Origin: Cinnamomum chago
Taxonomy: Eukaryota > Streptophyta > Magnoliopsida > Laurales > Lauraceae
DNA length: 64,000 bases
Assembly: GCA_038049695.1 (NCBI GenBank)
Contig: CP142452.1
Span: forward strand, 76,969,501-77,033,500
Direction of reading: 5' to 3'
Part shown: one piece after another, positions 35,107-45,481 of the stretch
Layout of the letters: the number at the start of each line of letters is the position of its first letter
How positions within the stretch are numbered: the first letter of the stretch is position 1
Position numbers and translations under genes: made by a program
Notes under the pieces: generated by a model
The model's input: only the letters and a program-made list of their open reading frames with translations
The model's database searches: none
What the model was told of the DNA's origin: nothing

Positions 35107-37303
35107 TGTTAGGGTTTTTATAGATTGCAATTTGATGGATGCATTATCATTCAAGCATCATTTGATTTACACACTTGCATTGGTTTTAAATAAACTTGAA
35201 ATCTTGTTTTATTCATGCATTGCTTTTAAGATTTGTAAAAGTATTGATTTATGCATGATTTGTCCTTTTATCTTGGATGCATTTGTTTTAGAAAAGAGTT
35301 TTCAAGAAATCAAGCAAGCCTTTGTTTTAAAAGTTTTGAATCTTTTTAGGCTTTTTATGTCATGTTTTAAAAACCATTAGAATCTTTAAAACATGTTTTT
35401 CAAGCTTGATTTAGTGGCCAAAAGGTCCCCCAAAGAAATACCTTTAAAATGTGAAAAGTTGAAATTTTTGCAAAAAAGGGGGTGGCCCGGCAGTGTCGCC
35501 GGTCGACCGGCGCAGAGGTCCCGGTCGACCGGGAACACTGCAGCAAAAAATCGCCTGGCGCACCAACGGTCAGAAATCCGACCGTTGTGTGTTCCCGGTC
35601 GACCGAGACCTGTTTGCCGGTCGACCGAGGACTAGCCGTTGGCAACTTTTTGCTATAAATATGAGTTCTTTCCCTTGCCAAAAGTTGGGAATTTTTAACC
35701 CCTCCTTGAGAGGATTTGAGGCATATCAAAAGGGAAAAGAACCAAGGGATGAAGGGGATGATTAGGAAAGCTAAAGCTTGGATTAATGAAGTTAAACCAC
35801 CAAGTAGGCTCTTCCTTCCTTAATCATATGTTTTCATGCTTTTGTTTTATTTTTGGTAAATCATTTCTAGCATGTTAAACTATGTTTGTGTTGTGTCCTT
35901 AACATGTGTTATGTTTTGAGTTGATTTATTGTTTTGGATACAACACCATATGATTCAATCCAAGTAGTACTTGAATTGGTAAATCAAAGTAGATCATGTT
36001 AATGAAAGAACCTTTGAAATTATATGTAACATGATTCCTATACTTGGTTGAATCTTTGGTTGTTGTTTTCCATCATAAGAAAATCACTTTCAAAAGTATC
36101 TTATGTTTTGGACTCAACTTCTTTACAAATCATATGTTTTCATGTTTTGTTTTATCATTGGTAAATCTTAGTAACATGTTAACCTATGATGTGTTGTATC
36201 CTTAGCATGTGTTATATTTTGAATAGATCTATTGTTTTGGATACATCACCATTGATTCATCAAAGTAGTACTTTATCTTTGGTAAATCTAAGTAGATCAT
36301 GTTAATGAAATATGTAACATGATTCATATACTTTGTTGAATCTTTGGGTGTTGTTTTCCATCATAAGAAAATCTCTTTCAAATGTATCTTATGTTTTGGA
36401 TTCACCATCATTACAAATCATATGTGTATTATTGTTTTAATGTTTCACAACTTGCCTTACTTTGATTGGTAAATCATTTTCAAGTTGTCTTTATAATTAC
36501 ATATGATTTGTCCCCTAATTTCAATCAAATCTATTTTTATGTTTTGAGCTTCATTGATGATTTGATTGACATCCCTATGCATCACATGTTTAGAGCTAAT
36601 CCATTTCATACAACTTGTGTAACTTTGATATCATTAACAAGTTGTTACTTTTAACATGTGATTGCATTACTTCCTCAATCATAAATGTTTTTGAGCTAAA
36701 ACTTTCAAAAGCCTTAGGCATACATTTATGAACTTTCATTTTCAAAATGATTGAGGACCACACACACACACTTCATATACTTTCATCTTTGCATTCATAG
36801 TGTGAGTGTGTATTAGATTTTCATTTCCATATCCGCCTAATTAAGAAGCATTGTAATGAGCTTAATAGAATCTCCATCAAGTGTATGTTAGACACTAATT
36901 TAGTGAGATAACCAACCTATGGTTGAAGAGGTTATTGCTTAGCCTATAAAAGCATAATGTATAGGTTGATGTTAAGCCTTGAAAAACATCATTGTAAGGT
37001 TATTGCTTAGCCTTGGAAAGCATATTGTAAAGGTTATTGCTTAGCCTATTGAAAAGCATAAATAGTGGAAATCCGGTGGGGTGTTGGATCACAAGCCGGT
37101 AGTGGATGTAGGCATTGAGGCCGAACCACTATAAATAATTGTGTGATGGTGTTTGCTTTGTGGTGATTGTGTTATTAAGCTTCCGCATTTTGTTTGATAA
37201 TCATCACTTGTGATTAGTTTGTTTTAAAGAAGTTAAAATTGGTCATAAATGAAGCTCACCCTATTCACCCCCCCTCTAGGGTTCGGATCCCCATGGACTT
37301 ACA
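35107..37303 (+). repeat. 5' LTR, 2197 bp
   Basis: It begins TGTTAGGG and ends CTTACA. A promoter-like region with four CGGTCGACCG palindromes and TATAAATA lies at 35499-35661. The region 35825-36417 is an imperfect tandem duplication of about 300 bp. The part near 36918-37055 repeats the word TTATTGCTTAGCCT three times. ORFs of 80-109 codons in it occur identically in the 3' LTR and are not genes. Confidence 0.95.
35499..35661 (+). promoter_or_regulatory. LTR promoter with paired SalI-type palindromes and TATA box
   Basis: CCGGTCGACCG occurs at 35499, 35521, 35595 and 35617, that is, as two pairs each with 22-bp spacing. Between the pairs is CAACGGTC-8 bp-GACCGTTG, an inverted repeat. TATAAATA follows at 35654-35661. 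The layout suggests binding sites for a dimeric factor upstream of the start site (inference). In the 3' LTR the first palindrome carries one substitution. Confidence 0.6.
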
Positions 37304-40295
37304 AGTGGTATCAGAGCGGGTTACTCCATTTTAGGGCTTAACAACCCGGAGTTGATCCTTGCTAGATTTGAACCCTAGTGTTGTGATTTATTGCATATCT
37401 TTTTAAAGATTTCCACTATGATTGAAATTGAAATTTCCCTAGCCTCATTGCACCACTCTAAGACTTTTCCAAGTTATATCTAAAAGAGTTGGTGAGTCCT
37501 CAAAGTGTTCTCTCATGGACAACCTTTTCAAGACCTTAGGTGAATTTTCAAAGGTAGACTATTTGAGTAACCTTAAGGCCTTGATCCCTCTAGACCAACC
37601 TATTCTTTTTAGTTATATCTATTTGTTGGTCTTTGTACATTTGCATTTTGTTGCTTTATAGTCACATCTTTTAAAATGCAATGTTTCTTTGTGATCATTT
37701 GATTTTGTATTCATGAACTTTTATAGTTATATCTCATGGTTTTCAAAATCCTTTGATTGCAACCTTTTCATGATGGATTTGCATTTTGATCATATAGTTA
37801 TATTTCTTGTAGTGCATATCTATTCATGATCAATTGATTGTGATTTCAAATGCTTTCATAGCTAGTTTTTCATGATCAATTGATGTTGGAAAATCATTTG
37901 ATGATTGTCATAGTTATATCCTTTTTGGAAATCAAATGATTTGAAGCAACTTTAGTTTTCCATTGATTTACAAGTTATATCTTTTGATATGGAAAATTTG
38001 TGAGTGTCTATTGTTTCAAAAATTGAAAATTTTACAATAGTACACCTTTTGTTTTTCAAAATCACTTGCTCTTAATTCTATAAATGATTCTTTGTTGGAA
38101 TTTCATACATTGAAGTGATTTGAAAAACTTAGGAAAATGTTCTAAGCTTTATTAGTTATATTTCTAGAAGCATTTTCCTTGAATTTATTTCCTTATGCTT
38201 AACTATGATTATATCATTTGGAAGGAAATAATTTTTACAAACAATTTGCATCTTTGCTCATTTAGTGACATTCTTTATGCAAATTGATTTTGTTGTCTTA
38301 CATTGCATGGTTGGATATGGTTTCATTTATTTGCATGTTTGTGCCTAACTTGGTATATTTTTTTTTATTAATGCAAATTGATGATTGTTTATGTGCTTTT
38401 TAGTAAAATCTTTTGCTTTATTATCATTTGAGCCTAATAAGTACATATGTGATTTTATGTGCTAAGTTCATTTGGTGTAAACCACATATCCTTTTCCATT
38501 GCATTGTAAGCTTAGTGCATTTGCTAAGAGTGGAGATGCTACATGATAGCTTAATGAATCATTTTAGATGAATTGGAATTAAATTGAATGTTGTTTAATC
38601 CTCTCTATGCAAATGTCAAATCGTTCTATGTATGGTTGTGGTATTGATTACATTTGTAGAAACCATACTAGAACTAAAATCCATCCTCTATGCTTTCTAG
38701 TCATTTCTTTTGGATGGTTATGATGTTGATTCATGTATTGTCTCTAAGTGATGTCATTCTTATACATGTTTCAACTTCATAGTAGTGTTCTTAATCATAT
38801 GAAACTCTTTGAAACCCATTTATCATATTTCTATATGTTTGATGGATATCCTAGATGTTGAATTCATATGATTTTGACACTTTGAAAATTGCATGCATTA
38901 CCAAGTAATATCTTTTTGCATTGCAATTTATCTTGTTCATCACTATGCTCAATAGTTATATCTTTAAAAGTGATGAATATGCATTTATGATGCTTGATGG
39001 AATTTTGTCACATTCTTGCTCTTTATCATGTTATCAAATTCAATTGGATTCAATTGGTATAATGTTTGATTGATTTGATTTCTTGTGAATGTGATAAACA
39101 TTGTGTGCATTGGATTGAACTTGATAAGTAATATGATTGTTCCATGTCACACACCATTAGCATCATAATGTTCATGATTGCCACCTCTTTTGCTCTTATA
39201 GGTATATCTCATGACCACCATGTTTATGTGTTCATAATATTGGTTGGTTATTAGTTGAGGTTGGCTTCATGCTTGAATTTCATTTCACTCATCTTGTACA
39301 TGATTAGTCATATTTTTTGATTGAATGAAATGATTTTCAAAACTTACATAGCATATGATTTTCATAAGTTAAATTGATTGATGCTATGTTTAGTAAACCC
39401 CATTGCATCATGGATAGCTCTAATTTGGATTTTTCCTAATAGTTATACTTTTAAATCCATTTTAGAGTGATTGATTTATTAAGTCATATCCTAAATCTCA
39501 ATTGGTATTCTTTGTTTATCCAATTGATATCCATGATTGCTTTTCTCATTAGACCTAGCTCTCTTTTGGTAATTTGATCATATTGAGCCTAATAGTTAAA
39601 TGAATCTAATCCTTTCTTTGAAGTTGACCCTCACTTGGTTAAACCATCTTCTTATTGTACCTAATAGTTAAATCTTTGTCAAGAGTTTGACAAAAGGAGA
39701 GAATGGATTGAGGGGGAGTGTAAACCTTCATAAGAAGTATTAGTTTTGATCAAATTGACCCTAGGATTGCCTTTGAGCCCTTAGAGATTAATACCTCACA
39801 TGATAGCTTGTTATGCATTTCATTTTCGATTTCAATTGTTAACAGGTGCTACTAATGGTATTTTCCTTGTTTCATGTGTGTAGGTACCTTTGCAATTTAA
39901 TGGCAAAGGGGGAGAAATTATGCAAGTTCTCAAAAGGGTGAAGAGAATGTCCAAGCTTCCTAAGGGGAGTGTTGTGTATGATCTTCTACAAAGGGAGAGA
40001 ATGCATACCTTGCCAAAGGGAGAAAGAGGCATGGTCAAAGGGGGAGAGCAAATAGAAGAAACAAAGCTTGGAAGCTAAAGAAGATGCTTGGATAAAGAAA
40101 GAAAGAAGAAAGAAAGCTTAAAAAATATTTAAGCACCAAGCATCATGAAGAATGAAGATTGAAGCCCAAGAGCCCAAGCTATGAGAAGAAGCATCCAAGA
40201 AGATTTCAAGCCTTGTCCAGCTGAGGGGGAGCTGAAGACTAAGTGTGTATGTTCAGTGGTGAGTGTATTTGCCATCAAATTGCAAAGGGGGAGAT
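37304..40295 (+). other. Non-coding interior with recurring TAGTTATATCTTTT motif and several polypurine tracts
   Basis: No frame over 70 codons resembling gag or pol is present. A motif close to TAGTTATATCTTTT recurs at irregular spacing, for example near 37462, 37609, 37723, 37786, 37909, 37970, 38154, 38951 and 39439. The last 600 bases hold A/G tracts of the form AAAGGGGGAGA near 39905, 40037 and 40284, with GAGGGGGAG-type words near 39711 and 40223. The final tract (40284-40295) directly precedes the 3' LTR. Confidence 0.75.
37306..37317 (+). other. Primer-binding site (tRNA-iMet)
   Basis: TGGTATCAGAGC lies two bases after the end of the 5' LTR. It is the usual complement of the initiator methionine tRNA 3' end used by many plant retrotransposons. 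Confidence 0.92.
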
Positions 40296-42495
40296 TGTTA
40301 GGGTTTTTATAGATTGCAATTTGATGGATGCATTATCATTCAAGCATCATTTGATTTACACACTTGCATTGGTTTTAAATAAACTTGAAATCTTGTTTTA
40401 TTCATGCATTGCTTTTAAGATTTGTAAAAGTATTGATTTATGCATGATTTGTCCTTTTATCTTGGATGCATTTGTTTTAGAAAAGAGTTTTCAAGAAATC
40501 AAGCAAGCCTTTGTTTTAAAAGTTTTGAATCTTTTTAGGCTTTTTATGTCATGTTTTAAAAACCATTAGAATCTTTAAAACATGTTTTTCAAGCTTGATT
40601 TAGTGGCCAAAAGGTCCCCCAAAGAAATACCTTTAAAATGTGAAAAGTTGAAATTTTTGCAAAAAAGGGGGTGGCCCGGCAGTGTCGCCGGTCGACCTGC
40701 GCAGAGGTCCCGGTCGACCGGGAACACTGCAGCAAAAAATCGCCTGGCGCACCAACGGTCAGAAATCCGACCGTTGTGTGTTCCCGGTCGACCGAGACCT
40801 GTTTGCCGGTCGACCGAGGACTAGCCGTTGGCAACTTTTTGCTATAAATATGAGTTCTTTCCCTTGCCAAAAGTTGGGAATTTTTAACCCCTCCTTGAGA
40901 GGATTTGAGGCATATCAAAAGGGAAAAGAACCAAGGGATGAAGGGGATGATTAGGAAAGCTAAAGCTTGGATTAATGAAGTTAAACCACCAAGTAGGCTC
41001 TTCCTTCCTTAATCATATGTTTTCATGCTTTTGTTTTATTTTTGGTAAATCATTTCTAGCATGTTAAACTATGTTTGTGTTGTGTCCTTAACATGTGTTA
41101 TGTTTTGAGTTGATTTATTGTTTTGGATACAACACCATATGATTCAATCCAAGTAGTACTTGAATTGGTAAATCAAAGTAGATCATGTTAATGAAAGAAC
41201 CTTTGAAATTATATGTAACATGATTCCTATACTTGGTTGAATCTCTGGTTGTTGTTTTCCATCATAAGAAAATCACTTTCAAAAGTATCTTATGTTTTGG
41301 ACTCAACTTCTTTACAAATCATATGTTTTCATGTTTTGTTTTATCATTGGTAAATCTTAGTAACATGTTAACCTATGATGTGTTGTATCCTTAACATGTG
41401 TTATATTTTGAATAGATCTATTGTTTTGGATACATCACCATTGACTCATCAAAGTAGTACTTTATCTTTGGTAAATCTAAGTAGATCATGTTAATGAAAT
41501 ATGTAACATGATTCATATACTTTGTTGAATCTTTGGGTGTTGTTTTCCATCATAAGAAAATCTCTTTCAAATGTATCTTATGTTTTGGATTTAACATCAT
41601 TACAAATCATATGTGTATTATTGTTTTAATGTTTCACAACTTGCCTTACTTTGATTGGTAAATCATTTTCAAGTTGTCTTTATAATTATTACATATGATT
41701 TGTCCCCTAATTTCAATCAAATCTATTTTTATGTTTTGAGCTTCATTGATGATTTGATTGACATCCTTATGCATCACATGTTTAGAGCTAATCCATTTCA
41801 TACAACTTGTGTAACTTTGATATCATTAACAAGTTGTTACTTTTAACATGTGATTGCATTACTTCCTCAATCATAAATGTTTTTGAGCTAAAACTTTCAA
41901 AAGCCTTAGGCATACATTTATGAACTTTCATTTTCAAAATGATTGAGGACCACACACACACACTTCATATACTTTCATCTTTGCATTCATAGTGTGAGTG
42001 TGTATTAGATTTTCATTTCCATATCCGCCTAATTAAGAGGCATTGTAATGAGCTTAATAGAATCTTCATCAAGTGTATGTTAGACACTAATTTAGTGAGA
42101 TAACCAACCTATGGTTGAAGAGGTTATTGCTTAGCCTATAAAAGCATAATGTATAGGTTGATGTTAAGCCTTGAAAAACATCATTGTAAGGTTATTGCTT
42201 AGCCTTGGAAAGCATATTGTAAAGGTTATTGCTTAGCCTATTGAAAAGCATAAATAGTGGAAATCCGGTGGGGTGTTGGATCACAAGCCGGTAGTGGATG
42301 TAGGCATTGAGGCCGAACCACTATAAATAATTGTGTGATGGTGTTTGCTTTGTGGTGATTGTGTTATTAAGCTTCCGCATTTTGTTTGATAATCATCACT
42401 TGTGACTAGTTTGTTTTAAAGAAGTTAAAATTGGTCATAAATGAAGCTCACCCTATTCACCCCCCCTCTAGGGTTCGGATCCCCATGGACTTACA
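40296..42495 (+). repeat. 3' LTR, 2200 bp
   Basis: It is nearly identical to 35107-37303. Differences are ten substitutions and one extra 3-bp TAT/ATT unit near 41686. It ends CTTACA, followed by the target duplication AGTAA. Confidence 0.95.
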
Positions 42496-42599
42496 AGTAA
42501 CTTATCCCCCTGAAAAATAATAAATAAATAAATAAATAAAACAAAGAGAAAAGCTTACATAATAGCATGCTAAACATCATATTCCAGATGTTACCATTT

Positions 42600-42846
42600 T
42601 TTTTTTTTTTTGGATAACCCAAGTAATCTCCCACCTAGCCCAACTTAGGAGCCTTTGACCCTGAGCTGGAGGGACACTCGATTTTGGACGCCCAAGAACT
42701 AATCCCTAGGGGTAGAAGCAAACTCTCATATCCACATGCACTGGGTAAAATTATGGGAGGTGGCAAATAAAGATAGATATTGAACACAAGTCATCATTGC
42801 TTCTTGAGGCACAGAGTCCTTGGCCATCTCCATCTCCATCTCCTAA
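42600..42846 (-). mobile_element. SINE, ~247 bp, with 12-bp target duplication
   Basis: On the minus strand the unit ends CTTGGGTTATCC followed by a poly-A tail (plus-strand T run at 42597-42612). It is bracketed by exact 12-bp copies ATGTTACCATTT at 42588-42599 and 42847-42858. Its 3' part (CCCTAGGGATTAGTTC ... GGTTATC) is like the shorter copy at 51002-51117. No coding capacity. Confidence 0.82.
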
Positions 42847-42858
42847 ATGTTACCATTT

Positions 42859-43221
42859 AATCAATGATTGCAAATGTGGGCCTTTTGTTAGCTCTAATTC
42901 AACCATATATTTTATCACCTTACAGTAGGTACTTCGCAGTGTCCTATTATATGAAAAGGGAAACATGTTGTCTCAAAATTCCAATTGCTTGTCAAATCCA
43001 GTAATTTAAACTCCCATAATTTTTGAATTCTCTGATTGATAGATAAAATTCCAAAACACAACTAAAATAAAGTGGCTAAAAATACATTTGCAGTGTAGTA
43101 AATTCTAGATTCCAAATGTTGTTTATAGACACTACTACACTAGTGCAATATGCATGCAGTAGTTAAAAATTTATTAAAATATCTAATTAGAAATATTTCT
43201 AAACATCTAAATAAATTATAA
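42859..43221. other. AT-rich spacer, nothing recognised
   Basis: About 360 bp between the SINE and the Pack-MULE without a recognisable feature. Confidence 0.5.
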
Positions 43222-43230
43222 ATGAATATT

Positions 43231-44202
43231 GAAGATTTTACGGATAAAATCCCGAAATTCAGCCATTTACCTCGACGGATCCCCGCAAAAGGCGCACAAC
43301 ACCAATGGGGTCTATCAGGACCAATTTTATTTTTTATTTTTTTTGAAATATGAGATGAGTGACGCTAGCGTCACTTGGTTCTAACGCAAGCGTCGTCCTT
43401 GACCATTTCCTAATGCCTTCCTCTTCCTCTTCTTCTATTTCTCCATCTCCTGCCTATCATTTTCTTTACGTCCAAATCTATCATTCGAGTAAGTTAAAGT
43501 GAGAGTTTGCCTTCAGCAACCAACAACCCCTAGTCGATATACCCCTTTCTTTATCAAATCTCATCATCCTTTTCCTTTCCATTTGAAGACCTTTTTCTCT
43601 CTCTCATAGTCACACACACATGGAGCTTACACATTTGTCAAACTTCTCATATAAGGTTTGCAAAATAACCATTGTCTTCTTCCTTCTAATACTAAATGAA
43701 GTAGTAGTGAAGATCAATGCAGTTTTTGGGCTTCTTGAGTTGAAAAGGAATTCTCCGTACGAGACAACATTGGATCGGTATATGGCATTAGTAGAAAATC
43801 AGCTTCCCTTAAACCGATTACGTAATGGGGCGAGGTGGGCCGAGATGATGGAATCCTCTGTGTGCTTGCACGAATTCAAGGAGGGAGAAGAGATGAGGGA
43901 ACTGAAATGCAAGCATGCATTTCACGAGGATTGCTTGAACAGATGACTACATCAGTACAAGGAGAGGGCCCTTTGTCCACTGTTACCGAAAGAGGTCATG
44001 CTCGAATTCTGGAGATGGAGAAATAGGAGGAGAGGAAGAAGAAGGCATTAGAAGATGATTAAGGACAACGCTAGCGTCACTTTTCTCAGATTTAAAAAAA
44101 AAAAATCAAATTGGTCCTGAAGGACTCCATTGGTGTGGCACCTTTTGCGGGGACCCTTCGGGATAAATAGTTGTATTTTGGAATCTTTTCAGTAAAATCC
44201 TC
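43231..44202 (+). mobile_element. Pack-MULE-like Mutator element carrying a RING-H2 gene fragment, 972 bp
   Basis: Both ends form long imperfect inverted repeats of about 150 bp. The left end starts GAAGATTTTACGGA and the right end, reversed, starts GAGGATTTTACTGA. Both then share CCCCGCAAAAGG, ACCAATGG, CAGGACCAATTT and GTGACGCTAGCG. The flanks ATGAATATT (43222-43230) and GTGAATATT (44203-44211) match at 8 of 9 bases, the size expected for Mutator-like elements. Between the repeats lies a decayed plant gene piece with leader-like CT-rich sequence. Confidence 0.82.
43620..44051 (+). pseudogene. Captured RING-H2 finger protein fragment (XERICO/RHA/BRH1-like), degenerate
   Basis: The frame from ATG 43620 encodes a hydrophobic N-terminus, a VENQLPLNR segment and then a RING-H2 pattern: VCLHEF, GEEMRELKC, KHAFHEDCLNR. 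It stops at TGA 43944-43946, exactly where the family has the conserved Trp after the CxxR motif. The same frame continues with LHQYKERALCPLLPKE up to TAG 44049-44051. The first RING Cys appears replaced by Ser, and the last Cys of the CPxC pair by Leu, so zinc binding is lost. RING-H2 proteins of this small membrane-anchored type are E3 ubiquitin ligases. Enclosure in Mutator-type ends shows a transduplicated copy rather than a host gene. Confidence 0.78.
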
Positions 44203-44280
44203 GTGAATATTAATATATAATTCATAATAAAGTTGGAAACTCGTTAGAGAAATTTTAGGTAGCTAGAAATATTAAGGGAA

Positions 44281-45481
44281 CAATATTAACCTTCTCAATT
44301 TGGTTTCATGCCTGGGAGATCAACTATAGATGCTATCTTTCTCCTGGGAAGGTTAATGGAACAGTATAGAGAAGGTCAGAGATATTTACATATGGTGTTC
44401 ATTGACTTGGAGAAGGCCTATGACCGGGTTCCTAGGGAGATTCTATTGAGAGTACTGGAAAAGAAAAGAGTGTGTGTCACATATATTGAGGCGATAAAGG
44501 ATATGTAAAATAGAGCCGTGACATCTATAAGAACGACTGGCGGAGAGACTAAAGAGTTTCCTATCACGATTGGTTTACACCAAGGATCAGCGTTAAGCCC
44601 GTACTTGTTTGCCCTAGTTATGGATGAGATTACAAAACATATTTAGGATGAGGTGTCATGGTGTATGCTATTTGCAGATGATATTATTTTAGTGGATGAG
44701 ACAAGAAAATGTGTGAATGCTAAGCTAGAATTGTGGCGGAAAACGTTAGAAACAAAAGGGTTTAGGCTAAGTAGATGCAAGACGGAATATATGGAATGCA
44801 AGTTTAGTCAAAGTAGGACACCTGATAACTTAGAAGTAAGTTTGGGCACACAAAAGATTGTAGAGAAAGAAAACTTTAGATACATTGAATCTATGGTGCA
44901 ACAAGATGGAGAGATTGATACTGATGTAAGTCACAGGATTCAGGCCGAGTGGACCAAATGGAGGAGTGCTTCGGGGGTCTTGTGTGATCGGAAAGTCCCC
45001 CTCAAAGTTAAAGGAAAGTATTATAAGGTGGCGGTACGTCCAGCGTTATTATATGGATCAGAGTGTTGGGCAGTAAAGCATAATCATGTTAAGAAGATGG
45101 AAGTTGCGGAGATGAGAATGCTAAGATGGATGTGCAGGATCACAAGGAGAGATAAGATTAGGAATGAGGAGATTAGGGGCAAAGTAGGAATAGCACCGAT
45201 TAAAGATAAAATGAGAGAAAATCGATTGAAATGGTTAGGCCATGTTAGAAGGCGCCCAACGGAGGCACCCGTTAAAAGGTGTGAAAGCATGGAGATTGCC
45301 AGGAGTAGGAGAGGGAGAGGGAGACCCAAGAGAAGTTGGAAAGAAACTATTAAACATGACCTTGCCTACATGGATCTAACGGAGGACATAGCCCTAAACA
45401 GATTTGATTGGCGTCGTCAAATCCATATAGCCGACCTCACCAAGTGGGAAAATGCTTGGTTTAGTCTGGTTTAGTTTGGTT
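44281..45481 (+). mobile_element. 5'-truncated RTE-clade LINE, 1.2 kb, 17-bp target duplication
   Basis: The copy lies between exact 17-bp repeats TAGAAATATTAAGGGAA at 44264-44280 and 45482-45498. It starts abruptly inside the reverse transcriptase and ends in a short repeat of GGTTTAGT/TTGG words, the simple-repeat tail typical of RTE elements. It inserted into an older tandem repeat whose left part is at 44220-44280. Confidence 0.9.
44290..45474 (+). pseudogene. RTE reverse transcriptase C-terminal half, broken by stops
   Basis: The reading starts QFGFMPGRST and includes FIDLEKAYDRVPRE (palm aspartate), HQGSALSPYLFALVMDE and the catalytic LFADDI (44668-44685). Next come YGSECWAVK, RMLRWMC and KMRENRLKWLGHVRRRP near the end. 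Stops interrupt it at TAA 44506-44508 and TAG 44644-44646; the rest is one frame to TAG 45472-45474. The endonuclease and N-terminal RT parts are absent through 5' truncation. In intact RTE elements this protein nicks target DNA and copies the RNA in place. This copy cannot be active. Confidence 0.9.

Larger units (their letters stand above)
35107..42495 (+). mobile_element. Complete non-autonomous copia-type LTR retrotransposon (7.4 kb, no coding region)
   Basis: The element has two LTRs of 2197 and 2200 bp, a 5-bp target duplication AGTAA (35102-35106 and 42496-42500), a tRNA-iMet primer site after the 5' LTR and a polypurine tract before the 3' LTR. The 2992-bp interior (37304-40295) has no gag or pol frame, so it must be mobilised by a partner. 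The LTRs differ by about ten substitutions and one 3-bp indel, roughly 0.5 percent, so insertion was recent. The tRNA-iMet primer and A3G5AGA-type tract suggest a copia relative, possibly of the SIRE/Maximus group (inference). Confidence 0.9.

Noticed and set aside
35063..35765. ORFs of 80-109 codons (also at 40243-40954)
   Set aside because: They lie wholly within LTRs, appear identically in both, and resemble no protein.
43620..43946. Intact small RING finger gene
   Set aside because: The frame stops at the conserved Trp position, key Cys residues are lost, and Mutator-type inverted ends enclose it.
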